A stretch of 64,000 nt of DNA from Sipunculus nudus (GCA_026874595.1 CM049314.1:62537300-62601299), one strand, 5' to 3'; positions 37,442 through 50,606 are shown, counted from the first letter of the stretch. Translations and numbers: made by a program. The notes: generated by a model from the sequence alone, not told the origin.

Positions 37442-39340
37442 TAAAATTGTCGAAATAGTAGGCAGCGGCAGTTATGTAAAGAATTCGCTCAGCCTGGTTG
37501 AGGGTATGAAGAATGTTTGTCAAATTAACCGTTACATTAATTACCCCCATCCTATCGTTATGTTATTATTATTTAAAGTTGTGCACCAGTTTCGCTGATA
37601 AGTTATGATCGATATTGCATGATGTTCTTCATGTGACAGTAATACATTTAAAGTTAGTGAACCTAAAGTAGCATGAATAGCAGTTCTTTTTTATGGATAA
37701 AGTGAAAAATAATCGGAAATATTATTTGCAATTTTATCAAACGGGAGATCTTAGGCCGGACTCTAACAATAGGCGACTTACGGTCTTGTGACGGTTTAAT
37801 GCCTTCATACAGGTGTGTCTCTGGCATGCACGGTAACAGAATTGCGCTAATTTCTCCTGGCACGCCCGAAGGGATAATTAATGTTATAAAAGTAGTTAAA
37901 TATCATATCAATATTACCACATATATTATCATAATATTCACAATAATCATGAAATTGTTCAAATATCTGTTAATCAATCCTGTTGTTAAATTTTAAGCGC
38001 TACTGGTAAGTTAACAACATTAGATATGTCTGACAGTGTTATAAGCCATCACATAATAAGCACGGCATATACAAGTAGTATAACATGCAACACAATAACA
38101 ATATGCTCTATGCATGGAAATCAGTAATATTGAAAGGTTCTAAAGTTATAACCACCACTAAATGACCACCAAAAACAGTACTACGACAGGTCTTCTGCCT
38201 CCAACGTAGTATCACTTAATATGAATAATGTCTTATATCCCGCGAAACAACATTCTGTCCCAATAGAACATGGGCTTCAATGATGGGACAATACAATAAT
38301 GTATTAAAGTGAAGAATGAAGCTATATTATGAATATTATATTATACTGTTATTGTGGTCAGCCCCGAGCCATGATTAGTCTTGGATATAAGTGATAGATA
38401 TATCAATATATCAGCCATGAAAAAAAAAAATCTTCAATCTTTGATGAAGCATCCAATGCCGTATACTACATATATGGGACTGTATATTGGGAGTAAATAT
38501 TCCCAGATAAGCTTCCTTATATGAAAATAAATAAATAAATATGGAATTATATTTAAGTATAGTTTATATTTAACGAGTACTTATAATTCGTTTCGAAAAA
38601 GATTGAGAAATGCATAAGTCCTGATTAAAATACAATTGCAGCATTGTTTAAACATATTTAGGATCCGTAGAAAGTACATAGACTATTACTTTAATAAATT
38701 ATGATCGCTAAATTTCCTGAGTAGCTGTTATCCAGTTTATTCGAGAGGCTGGCGTGTCTTGCACTTTTCGCCGTTATTTAACAATAAATTTTGAGACAGA
38801 TACTGCTTACGAGAGCTCAGTATTAACACTCCAAATAAAAGCAGTTCGTTTTCAAAATTTCAATAATAGCCAAAAAAATAGCACACGAGTTCGAACACTC
38901 CTTGATAGTTGACCGGATGTTTTATGCCTGTTTTGAAACATTTCCAGTGTACCTGAGGCAAAGCCAGCGTAATGAGAAAGTTAATGCACATATGACAAAT
39001 ATTTCGTTTAATGCCGTATTAATTTAATCAAGTCTCATCAAAAATAGGTCTGATTATTGACCATGTCTACCAGCGTAGGACAACATTATATTCAACAATA
39101 GCTCACTAAAATAGATTCACGAACTTCCTGTGCGTTCCATACCGTGAGAGAAAAATTCAGGCTAGAGGACATCGTATAGTCTAGCAACATTATGGTTGAA
39201 ATTAGCAAGAGACATTTCTCCTGTCAAATCATACAATTATATTCAAACAATGCACACACATTAATATATTTACTCGTGTGTGTCCTTGTGAAAACGTTTT
39301 TCTCGTATGAATATTTTAATTTTAAGTGTAATGTCATATT

Positions 39341-40983
39341 TTACTTTTTTCTAGCCTTACGTTCACAGATGGGTGTGCATTTAGCAAAATAACAATGGTC
39401 ATCATCCCATGACCAGGATGTCTTTCGCCTTAATTTTAGACAATTCTGGAAGCCTCCAAAATTGTTTGGTTCCCCTTCTCCCCACGCTCTATACGTTAGA
39501 GGTCTCCCTGTTGCTGACCACTTCCAAGTGCCCTCTTCTTTACTGTCTGAGCCAGATGTCCAGAAACAGGCTAGAGAAACAGAGAGCATGTCAGTTTTCT
39601 CATTCCATATATAGTGAGATAAGAAAACAATATGAATGATTGAAGGAAGAAGATGAAAAACGGAATATTTATAACATTTTTAATTTCTAAACAAGTACTT
39701 TTAATTCGCGGGCTCTCAGTTTACTGTCTGTTTACAACATTATAAAAGAACTGACATAATTTACAAACCGATCAAAGAATTCGGGTTATTTTATAACATA
39801 ACATGACTTGTTAACATGGTTCCACTACACACAAGAAACTGAATCAGAATACATGTTTACATGATCTTTTTACAGCCGTATTATCGGTTATGATGTTGAT
39901 GACATGAGTTTGTTCCTCTTCTGTTTCTATGCTGAACAAATCCCCACCAACTAACCGACACCATGAGTAAGCTTTGTACCAGTTATACGCTGACGCAGCG
40001 AATTTGTAGCAAGACGAAAGTAAGTTGTGGTGGAATCCACTTGAACAAGCTGAAAGCGAAAGAAAGTTTATATTCTCTAGAAATTTCATTTCCTTAAAAG
40101 ACACTGCAGTGAGGCTTGACCTCATGTTTTACCATCCAGAATGAAAAAGTGACATTTAGCACGAAGTGATATCCAAAACAATCTTACTGAAATGCTTCAT
40201 ATCTTTCCCGGAGGAAAAGCATTGAATATTTATGCCTGTGTAGTCCACGGCTGTCGCATCGTGAAGGATGCAGACACCTCGTGCGTTTGTGACTCTTTCA
40301 CAGTGAGGGAAGGTCTGTCGGTCACAACGTTCCATGCACTCTGTGTAGGATAGGCTCTTTCCATAGATGCGTTTCAGTTCTGTACTGACAGTTTGCGGTT
40401 GGTCGGATTCCACTTCTGCCATTATAGCTGAAATCATATTAATGTGATTGCTCAAATTTGTTTAAATGATTCAATTAGATTATATGACACATGCTCTTTT
40501 GTAAAAAATTGTTAATATCAATATAATTATTTGTGGAATATATGGCAGGAATATATAAATATACACAATACCGCCCACATATCACTGAGTAGACCGCTTG
40601 CGCATCTTGTGATTGATTTTGGGGAATATAATTCCTTAGAATAACTGGAAAGACTGACCGACTACGCGGCTTTCGTGAAAGACAAATATAGAACGTCAAC
40701 AAACTATACACATGCAAGCGAATCTTATTTATTTGCTTCCGGATATTTTTCTTTCGATTTGGTTGATCCTTGCCCTTTACCATTCTGTAGGTAATACAAA
40801 TGGGTTACTGTAGTTGTCCAAAACGGCTATGGTTAAACTAAGGCATTTGTATGATGGCTTGAGTGACTGACGATTTTTTACTATTTCCAGTAAAAAAAAA
40901 CTGTAAAATGAGATGTTGTAACGCAATTACTTACAAGCGAGTGCTTCGATGAACAATATGAATATTACGGCCAATGTCGCCAT
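39341..40983 (-). CDS. secreted PAN/C-type lectin, copy D (4 exons, 235 aa)
   Basis: Exons 40983-40935, 40427-40188, 40049-39861 and 39570-39341 give 708 bp with stop; all introns are phase 1. Exon 1 encodes a signal peptide (MATLAVIFILFIEALA) with donor T|GTAAGT. Residues 17-96 form a PAN/apple-like domain (CMERCDRQTFPHC, GVCILHD, INIQCFSSG; donor A|GTAAGA). Residues 97-235 form a C-type lectin domain: GGDLFSIE, CFWTSG near 161, GTWKW, EPN at 193-195, NCLKL, WSWDDDHC and CTPICE. EPN is the mannose-type calcium-site motif, and DDD sits where WND usually is. Intron 3 uses the donor TCAT|GTAAAC, chosen because it alone keeps phase 1. An ATTAAA lies about 20 bases past the stop. It is complete and likely functional; target sugar and role are inferred from family only. 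Confidence 0.88.
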
Positions 40984-42709
40984 AACTAATGGTTGGTGGT
41001 ATCAAAGCAGATCATTCGTATAACAATATGGTTAGCCCCATGTTTGCTGGCTGCGCGTCGCCGACTGCTTGGCTGAATACAGTACATGCATATTAGTAAT
41101 AAATCTCGGAACGATAGGCTCTTTTCACAATGCCCTTTACACATGTACTGGTGTTTATATTACGTCCCCGGTATCACAGTACAATAACTTTTCCACTGTC
41201 AGATTTATCCGAGTTTCAAAGAAATATGTTGCATGGATCGATGTATCATAAAAAGGGTTATGTGAGCCAACTGTACAGTTGTAAAAGAACTTTAAATAAA
41301 GTAACAAATAATGAGCTTTATCTGGTATAAATAATATTAAAAAACGGTATATGCCCCAGCTACGTAAAAGAAATACCAAATATTTCACAATAGAAAGGAC
41401 AATATTCCCTTTAGTTAAGGAGACATTGAATATAATCTATACATCATCTATATATGCTATGAATATAACAGTGCAATGCACAAGTTGAGATGGCGAATGT
41501 TGGCTTAATTTTTTTAAAAACAAAATAAAGATTTTCAATCGAATACTGTCCCGAGAAGACATGTACAAAAATTTATTTTGTAGCGCTCTGCTCGTGGCAG
41601 GAAATTTGGTATGTTTACTTTGGAGGAATGATCATAGATGATGTGTCCTTTCGGAACCGGAATAGGACGGGAGGACATTCAGATTATTGAAGATCCTTGC
41701 CTGGTTAAATATATTTTTATTGTTAGACGTATAAATGATTGATTGATGCAAGGAAGTAACGAAAAGTGAATTAAATGTATTTTCTAAGGCAAGGAAGCTG
41801 TTTCTAAAGAATGAAATGGAAATATGCTACCTAATTATCCGCGGGAACGCACCTCCGTGACCCCCGTCCCAATTTTTTTAGCAGCCGCAAACATTTAATT
41901 TAATGTATTTCAGACCAATTGTGCGTCCAGGATCCCTTTTCTCGATTTGGTAGGAGGGGCCTAATGATTTATTTATAGCAACATTAAACTGGACGGTCGT
42001 TTTGTTATTCTTTTAAAAATGAGGGTTTAGTATTGGTGATGTTTGTATATTATCTCTCTTGTGTTCATTCGACATTTACAATAACCTTTGTCCAAGTTAC
42101 ATGGCTGTAATTTGATATAAAAGAATGACCGAATATAAGCAGTTCTTGTGGCTTGTTTTATTTACATGTACACAGCATACATTGCGATGGATTTCAATAA
42201 AAGTGTTTAAATGCACAGACTGATAGACTTAGATATTTTGCCTGTATATTAAATCATTTTTACGGGACAGTGTAGTTTTAGATAATTGTTTGATTCTTAC
42301 AACATAAACTATTCTAAATGGGTACCTAAACTTTTATTTATAAATTCAAAATTTGAGATTTTAATTGATTAACTAAGTCAAACGGATGTTAAACATACAA
42401 ATAAGATTTTTTTTGGGTGGAATAATCACACTTAAGTTTTGCTTTCCTGTCTTACACAATACAAAATTAACACAAAATGCCAACGGATACATTAAACACG
42501 AACATCTTTTATAACATTTCAAGAACAATTTGGAGATTTAAATGATGAAACGGTTTATCTTTAGCCAGACATTTAACTAAATTTCATTGAAATGGACAAG
42601 GGCCCGGTATAACTACGGGAACAATTGTCTTGACGAGGGTTTTCCCGGGGCCTGTCTCTGGGACCGACCGACGGCCTTGGGCCCGAGTGTCGCTAGGTAA
42701 TCATGCTCA
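40984..42709. other. upstream flank of lectin copy D and unique sequence, no gene seen
   Basis: 40984-41965 matches the copy B upstream flank (26722-27640), including GTATCACAGTACAATAACTT and the AGGACATTCAGAT block. Similarity stops near 41965, marking the right end of the tandem cluster. Beyond it is AT-rich sequence without supported features. Confidence 0.55.
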
Positions 42710-42785
42710 GGGGCCGAGTGTCTCGGGGCCGAGAGTCGCTTGGGCCGAGTGTCTCCGGGCCGAGTGTCTCTTGGGCCGAGAGTTC
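42710..42785 (+). repeat. GC-rich minisatellite, GGGCCGAGTGTC unit
   Basis: Five direct 15-17 base copies of GGGCCGAG(T/A)GTC plus a short variable spacer (TCTCG, GCTT, TCC, TCTT). A related GGCCCGAGTGTC lies just upstream at about 42679. It is strongly GC-rich and CpG-bearing in an AT-rich setting. Confidence 0.85.
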
Positions 42786-44240
42786 CTGTTACCTATTTAA
42801 CAGTAAGAAAATTGCACGACTGAATATTGTGTTTGTACAGAAACAAATTCTGCATCTCGTAAAAATAAATAGGTCCACAAAAATGTGGGTCCATAGGTTT
42901 AGTGTTTATTGACCCGTGTTTAGTGTTTTTTGCACGTAAAATCATTAGTTATTGTTTTGGTCACCATGTGGTTTTTAATAAAACACCTATACCTGCACAA
43001 TGATGGTTGAGCAGCAAAATAAGAAATATGTCGTATCCTTGGTAATTTTCCCATTATTAGTTCTCTGCTCATTTCAAATAAATCATGTTAAATAATTAAA
43101 ATAAATACATATTTTAAAACTAAATAAGCGTATAATGGGCACTTAATAATATAAATTTGTTAATTTGTATTCAAGAGACGACGATGACGTCGTGACAAGT
43201 GATGGGTCTCGAGCTTTAAATGAAGAAGTCTCTAGAAGAAGCTGGAGGGTTGGAAATGAAGAGGGGTAAGTTACTTCTTTACATATATGGATAGGATAAT
43301 AATACTCTTTCTATCCTATATCTATATATTGAGACACTTTTGAAATCGTCAGCTAGTAATAAACAAACATTATGTGAAAATATCAAAATTTTATATGCAT
43401 TAAGGAGGATTTTTTAACGAGGCTTAAATTACGCATATGGATACATATGAAAACATACAAACATACATATATACGTACATACATATATGCATATAAATAA
43501 ACATACAACTTATCTTGCTGACTTGGCCAACATGCTTGTATGTCCATTTAAGAGAAAAATATACACACTCCAAAAGATCGGTTGTTTCTTTTTCATTCGC
43601 TGACTTGGACGTGGGATACACATACATGACATCCGTATCGAGCATTAGTAATTGGCTGAAAGATGAATTCAAAGAACACGTAAGTAATATCCAAAATTAC
43701 TAAATAATTGTTATTTATTCTCTTACATGTGTGAGACCACCAGTGAGTATACATCCAATATGGATTCTCTATTATTTTTATTATTAAATTAAAATTCTTT
43801 ATCTTGAGTAAAATGTACATTGCTTAACGCGTATAACAATTAACCATAAACGTTAAATGTAGGCGTAATAGTACTCGGGTTGGGTCTGATTTCCTTAAAA
43901 GGTAATTCTTACAATTACAGCCACTTGCAAAAACACCAATTACAAGTTAAATTACAAAGAAATGATTATTTTATTTTTTATATGTAATTTTTAAAAAAAT
44001 ATTTTAATTATTTTTAATTACTTTATGCAAATTATACAGAGGTATGTTTCCTGAAAAGTATTATTCACCCTAGAACGGCCGACTAATTAAAAATAAGGAT
44101 CTTGTCATATAGTATAATGCTTGCTATGTATACAAAGGATAATATATGATGTCATTTTGTTACTTTTTACTTTTCTTTCTAATGGACAGGCAAAACTGAA
44201 TACAATACCCTACGAACCAAACCGACACCAACATACACAC

Positions 44241-44242
<2 letters not shown>

Positions 44243-44281
<39 letters not shown>
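44243..44281. repeat. (AT)n microsatellite
   Basis: Uninterrupted AT dinucleotides of about 38 bases, in an intron of the VWD gene. Confidence 0.9.
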
Positions 44282-44286
<5 letters not shown>

Positions 44287-45515
44287 AAACTTAAGTTAAT
44301 TTCCATCTTCTCTCTTTTGTTTCTACTCGCATTTATATGAACAATTTAACATTCTGAGCAAAAGCAACGGCTCCATTTCAGAAAATAATATCCCTCCTTA
44401 TTTGTTAAATAGGAACTGTCAAGTGGTGGTACTGATTAGTTCCGGACACACGCTTGGTACGCACTTGTTTGTATTTGATTGGGTGAAAACAGAAAACTGT
44501 GAACAATGATGAAATTAGATATATTGGATTGTAATCAAATATTATGAGGGACGCAACTTTACCATTCGGATATAAATATTTTCTGAGTACTTTTTTTACT
44601 GCTATCAACAAATCACAGTACGTGTCTGGGATTATCCAAGAAATCCAACTCTTGTGGTAGGAGATGAATTACCTAAGTTTTATGGATTATGCCTGTTCAT
44701 CATTTTCTGTTTTGTTTCATGTGTTAATGAGAAAGGATTTGTGGCTCATTTTAAGGTGTTCATAACTTTTCAGCTGGTGGAGAACCCAATCCAATACCTC
44801 CGACAACAACCCAGGCTCAAATAAAAACAACATCATCTACTCAAGCACCACAGACAACAACTGCACCTTCTCAGCAGTGGGGACGTTGTTCATTAAGGTT
44901 AAACCACACGTAAAAACACCAGATGGACAAATATTCCAGTTCAACGATGTATGTACGTACGATTTGGCTGCAGCGATTAACGGAGACTTCAGTGTTGGTA
45001 TGCAGACATATCGACGAAATATCGTAGACGAATGTCGAGGCATCAGTTTGGGGAAAAAAATAATGACAAGTCACAACGGTGATAATTACGAAATGTTCCC
45101 CAATGTACTCTCTGTTGTTAGTTAACTTTTCCTCAGGGTATTGATGTAAAGTTTATTCACTTGTTAAAGGGTGAATCTTTTTATTTAATAATTCTGTATG
45201 CATTTTACTCTATATGCGTATAGGACCATCATAACAATCGACGGGCGATGTGAACAAATTTCTCAAATATAGAGAATTCTTGAGATTAGAGTATTAAAAC
45301 ATATTGACTGGATTGTCCAGTTAATGTGAGACTGATCTTCTACCATCTTTGATCAATAACCGAGCATATATTTTGGGTAAGAAATGCTAGCAGTCACTCA
45401 AGCAAAAAATCCGTGCCAATTTGCAAGACCGGATATATAGATAAATATATATCTGAATAAATAGATTCTTCGAAATATTTGAACAGTATGCGTATCTAAC
45501 GTAACAATGACTTGC

Positions 45516-45516
<1 letters not shown>

Positions 45517-45579
<63 letters not shown>
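45517..45579. repeat. (AT)n microsatellite
   Basis: About 62 bases of uninterrupted TA/AT, between the two main VWD exons. Confidence 0.9.
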
Positions 45580-45581
<2 letters not shown>

Positions 45582-46249
45582 ATAAAGCTGCAAAAAAGAC
45601 AGACTAAAAGAATTAACAACCAACATCGAATATTACATAATATATCCAGGGAGGGATACGGAAAGCTGGTTGAAACCGTCTAGTGGAGCAGAAATTAACA
45701 TACATTACCTTTCGATATACTTAATATGCACAACAAATTTTTTTATAATCTTTCGTTCACAGAATGGCTGTGACGCTTCCGTACAATAAATCGAACGTTA
45801 ATTGCTGGTTTGGGCAAAACAAAATGTGCTGCAATTCAAAGACGAGACCTTTCAAGTTTTGCTCGGATCGCAAAATTTCATTCCACCTTTAGATTGGTAT
45901 TGCATATCAAAGTGGACTCAAAGGCTTGTGCGGGAACTTCAATGGCTCGTAGGTTGATTTTGTTTTGTTGGATCCTCCGAAACACAAACATATATTGAAT
46001 ATGCACGTCATACACAATCCAATATGCATTGCACACTGATGCATGTAAACATACAATTTAAGCACATACACATATTAACTCAAATTATTCGCTTGGCAGG
46101 TACATAATGAGTTGAGTATACATGGTTGTTCACACCCTAAACATGAACTATATTCCTTACTCTGTATAGCGATTTTTCGTATTTTTTTTCAATAGCCCAG
46201 ATTTTAATTACAAACATTTTCGGTTATCAGAGTTAATAGAGGTTTCCTT

Positions 46250-47395
46250 TTCTTTAGGTGGTGCTCCTGTTCTAACCCATTTTTAGCAATGAGATATTCT
46301 TCTTTTTGCAATGATTTCAAAGTACAAAGAAATTTTGCAAATAAACTTGCGACAGATGGAAAAGATTAACCTTTAAAATAATATACTTATATATGAGAAT
46401 AATGGTATTTATCATGATATTTTTTTACTGATTGGTAGGATTCCAAAAATAACGTTATTTTATGTTATTTCAGGCATATTAATATCACATACTTTTAACC
46501 ATTCCTTAATCTTAAAATAGAAATTCTTTGTAAATGCACACTCACAAAACCAGTAAAAAGTTGATTCTCGATAAGAAAAGCAACAGTCAATCTACCCGTT
46601 TCAATTAATTTCCATTAATACAAGTTTTTGTTAACTGCCAAGTAATTAATCATTGTTTTGTAAAGAAATTCTCAAAAATACCTATCGGAAGAGATTTGAT
46701 AAATTGTTGTAATACGAAGTTCCTTTTCTTGTGCAGTAACATCTAAGTATTCGTTCCATATAAAGTTTCTGAATACATTTGCATAATGTCCTGTATACAT
46801 TTACTGTAAATCATTTTTTAATTTAAGGTTGATATAGCATATTGCTTGTTGTTGATAAATACTGAATCACCACATTTATTTGTATTCTCAAACGTATGTT
46901 CTTTTTTCACAAAGAACGTAAATTCGCTGAGACTGAGGCAATTACTGGCTGTAATAGAAGTTTATCTAATTCAGTTTAATTGCCATCAGTCACATTATTC
47001 CAAGATTTAAATTACCCATTCTGATATTTTTTTGTAAAAAAAGGCGCATTGTTAATTTGTAATAATGAATTATTCCATAATGTTTGATATAATACTTCAT
47101 ACCTAGATTATGGATAAATTTTTGAAAGTTCGGTCCATGAAACCAAGCATTTTTTGTAGAATTTTGGCAGACCGTGCGGAATGCTTGCTTTATCAAAATT
47201 TGATCTGATGAAAGATGTTTCTCTTATTCTACTTAAATAACATGAGACTAACTTCACCCAAGGTTTATTTTCGTCAGTAATTAGTCGTTTTATCCACATG
47301 ACTTGTTGACCTTTCAACATTTATTCAATGTCTGGCAGTTTCAGGCCACCCATATTATATGGTCCTACTGCAGTGTTATATTTTACCATTGGCTT
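46250..47395 (-). mobile_element. L1/Tx1-type LINE, 3' part (left of satellite insertion)
   Basis: The minus strand carries YNTAVGPYNMGGLKLPDIE (about 47380-47325), MLKGQQVMWIKRLITDENKP (47320-47260) and, near 46560-46500, a knuckle-like STFYWFCECAFTKNFYFKIK segment. These are the C-terminal landmarks following FIWKGNK in the other half at 50609. Frames are broken. The left boundary is uncertain (T-rich sequence near 46180-46260 may be its tail). Confidence 0.7.
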
Positions 47396-50300
47396 TTTTA
47401 GCTCAGCTGACTGTAAGTCATCTGAGCTATAGCGATCACTCTTTGTCCGTCGTCCGTCTGTCCGTCTGTCCGTTAACCTGGCACAAATCGTAACCGCTGG
47501 AACTAGAATCTTGTAACTTGACATTCTAAGAGGTCCATAAAAAATCTCCTTGGAAACCCGAAATCAGGTCTCTGTTACCCATATCCTTTGAGCTATGGGG
47601 CCCCAAAGTACTCCCCAGAATAGTAAATAATTTCATACAAAATCTTCAATATCTTATTAACTACATCACTGATGGTCATGATTTTTGGCATACATATTGA
47701 TCATGAGATGTTACATTAGTTCCTGCAGACTGGTGGTGCCACCTGTATTTTTCGATTTTTTACGAATTTTTTCTCTATTTTTGAGACCTTTTAAAATGTG
47801 GACATCTGTTAACAGGGCACAAGTCGTAAAGACTGGACCTAGAATCTTAATTCTAGACATTCTGAGAGACCTATGAAAAGTCTCCATGGAAACTAGAAAT
47901 TAGGTCTCTATTACCCATATCCTTCAAGCTATGGGGCCCCAAAGTATCCCCCAGAATAGTGAAAAATTTCATAAAAAAACTCCAATATCTCATTATCTAC
48001 ATCACTGATGGTCATGATTTTTGGCAAATATATTAATCATGAAATGTTTCATCAGTTTCTGCAGACTGGTAGCGCCATCTGTATTTTTCGATTTTTTACG
48101 ATTTTTTTCTTCATTTTTGAGACCTTAAAAGATGCAGTCAACTGTTAACAGGGCACAAATCATAACAACTGGACCTAGAATCTTCTATCTTGACATGCGG
48201 GGAGGCCAATGAAAAGTCACCTTGGAAACCTGGAATTAGGTCTCTGTTACCGAGATTCTTTAAGCTATGGGGCTCTGAAGTACCCCCCTGAATAATGAAA
48301 ATTTGATACAAAAACTGAAATATCTGAACGACTAATGCATTGATTACCATGATTCTTTGCATGGATATTGATCATGGAGTGTTTCATCGGTTTCTGCAGA
48401 CTGGTGGCGCCACCTGTATTTTTCGATTTTTTACAAATTTTTTTCACTATTTTTGAGACCTTTTAAAATGTGGACATCTGTTAACAGGGCACAAGTCGTA
48501 AAGACTGGACCTACAATCTTCATTCTAGAAACACTGGGAGACCCATGAAAAATCTCCTTGGAAACCCGAAATCAGGTCTCTGTTACCCATATCCTTTGAG
48601 CTATGGGGCCCCAAAGTACTCCCCAGAATAGTAAATAATTTCATACAAAATCTTCAATATCTCATTAACTACATCACTGATGGTCATGATTTTTGGCATA
48701 CATATTGATCATGAGATGTTACATTAGTTCCTGCAGACTGGTGGTGCCACCTGTATTTTTCGATTTTTTACGAATTTTTTCTCTATTTTTGAGACCTTTT
48801 AAAATGTGGACATCTGTTAACAGGGCACAAGTCGTAAAGACTGGACCTAGAATCTTAATTCTAGACATTCTGAGAGACCTATGAAAAGTCTCCATGGAAA
48901 CTAGAAATTAGGTCTCTATTACCCATATCCTTCAAGCTATGGGGCCCCAAAGTATCCCCCAGAATAGTGAAAAATTTCATACAAAAACTCCAATATCTCA
49001 TTAACTACATCACTGATGGTCATGATTTTTGGCAAATATATTAATCATGAAATGTTTCATCAGTTTCTGCAGACTGGTAGCGCCATCTGTATTTTTCGAT
49101 TTTTTACGATTTTTTTCTTCATTTTTGAGACCTTAAAAGATGCAGTCAACTGTTAACAGGGCACAAATCATAACAACTGGACCTAGAATCTTTTATCTTG
49201 ACATGCGGGGAGGCCAATGAAAAGTCTCCTTGGAAACCTGGAATTAGGTCTCTGTTACCGAGATTCTTTAAGCTATGGGGCTCTGAAGTATCCCCCTGAA
49301 TAATGAAAATTTGATACAAAAACTGAAATATCTGAACAACTAATGCATTGATTACCATGATTCTTTGCATGGATATTGATCATGGAGTGTTTCATCGGTT
49401 TCTGCAGACTGGTGGCGCCACCTGTATTTTTCGATTCTTTACAAATTTTTTTCACTATTTTTGAGACCTTTAAAGATATGAACATCTGTTAACAGGGCAC
49501 AAATCATAACAACTGGACCTAGAATCTTCATTCTAGAAACACTGGGAGACCCATGAAAAGTCTCCATGGAAACCTAAAATTAGGTCTCTGCTACCCATAT
49601 CCTTCATGCTATAGGGCCCTAAATTACCCCCCAGAATAGTCAAAAATGTCATACAAAGAGATCATGAGATGTTTCATCAGTTTCTGCAGACTGGTGGCTC
49701 CCAAGAAACCTGGAATTAGGTCTCTGTTACGTATATTCTTCAAGCTATGGGGCTTGTTACAAATTTTTACAATTATTCTTCTCTATTTTTAAGACCTTTA
49801 AGGATGTGGTTATGTGTCAACAGGGTACAAATTGTAACAACTGGACCTAGAATCTTCATTCTTGGCATGCAAGGAGGCCCATGAAAAATGTCTGTGGAAA
49901 CCTGAAATTAGTTCTCTGTTTCCCATATCCTTCAAGCTAAAGGAATCCGAAGTATCCCTCAGAATAATGGACAGTTTGATACAAAAGCTGAAGTATCTGA
50001 ACAACTAATGCAGAGGTCACCATGATTCTTTGCATGCATATTGATTATGGGGTGTTTCATCAGTTTCTGCAGACTGATGGTGCAACCTATATTTTATTAA
50101 TTTTTTTTCGAATTTTTTTCTCTATTTTTGAGACCTTTAAGGATGCTGTCATCTGTTAATGTGGCACAAATTGTAACAACTGGACCTAGAATCTTCATTC
50201 TTGTCATGCAAGGAGGCCCGTGAGCGTGTCTGTGGAAATCTGAAATTAGGTCTCTGTTACCCATATCCTTCACGCTATAGGACTCCGAAGTATCCCTCAG

Positions 50301-50606
50301 AATAATGGAAAATTTGATACAAAAGCTGAAGTATCTGAACAATTAATGCAGAAATCACTATGATTCTTTGCATGGATGTTGACCATTAAGTGTTTTTATT
50401 AGTTTCTGCAGACTGATGGAGCCACCTGTATTTTTTTTACAGTTTACGAATTTTTCCCATATTTTGAGATATATAAATACAGAAACAATCTTGGCTCATT
50501 CTTTAATCTGTTTGATGCTTCAGTTGAATGGGTATATACTACCATTCAGATGATAAAATTTCCTTTTGCAAATCTCTTCCCAGTCAGCTGAACGTCATGA
50601 CCCATG
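47396..50606. repeat. 336-bp tandem satellite with trimeric higher-order period, inside an L1-type LINE
   Basis: The landmark GTTAACAGGGCACAA recurs at 47472 (variant), 47808, 48144, 48480, 48816, 49152, 49488, 49816 and 50155: seven steps of 336 or close to it, then two decayed monomers. Monomers 1-3 (47472-48479) are nearly identical to monomers 4-6 (48480-49487), a 1008-bp higher-order unit. The left edge begins AGCTCAGCTGACTGTAAGTC and GTCCGTCGTCCGTCTGTCCG. Near the right edge CAGTCAGCTGAACG (about 50580) holds the same CAGCTGACT inverted. I read this as a non-autonomous element with internal tandem repeats inserted into the LINE; the exact ends and superfamily are unknown. Confidence 0.85.

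Larger units (their letters stand above)
31579..40881. repeat. recent 4.65-kb direct tandem duplication (31579-36229 / 36230-40881)
   Basis: The two halves align with a constant offset of 4651, becoming 4652 after a one-base indel in an A run near 33770/38420. Only scattered single-base differences separate them (for example ATCATAACAA at 33251 versus ATCATATCAA at 37902), and the lectin coding exons are identical in protein. The junction at 36228-36229 joins lectin intron 1 sequence (GACTGACAATTTTTTA) to RNase H sequence (CACTGGCACAGC) through about 2 bp of shared AC. The source breakpoints are 31578/31579 (inside the DIRS RNase H) and 40881/40882 (inside lectin intron 1). Confidence 0.95.

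Noticed and set aside
47685-48884. An identical 63-codon frame at 47685 and 48693
   Set aside because: The identity comes from the 1008-bp period of the satellite, not from protein conservation. Other monomers do not keep the frame.
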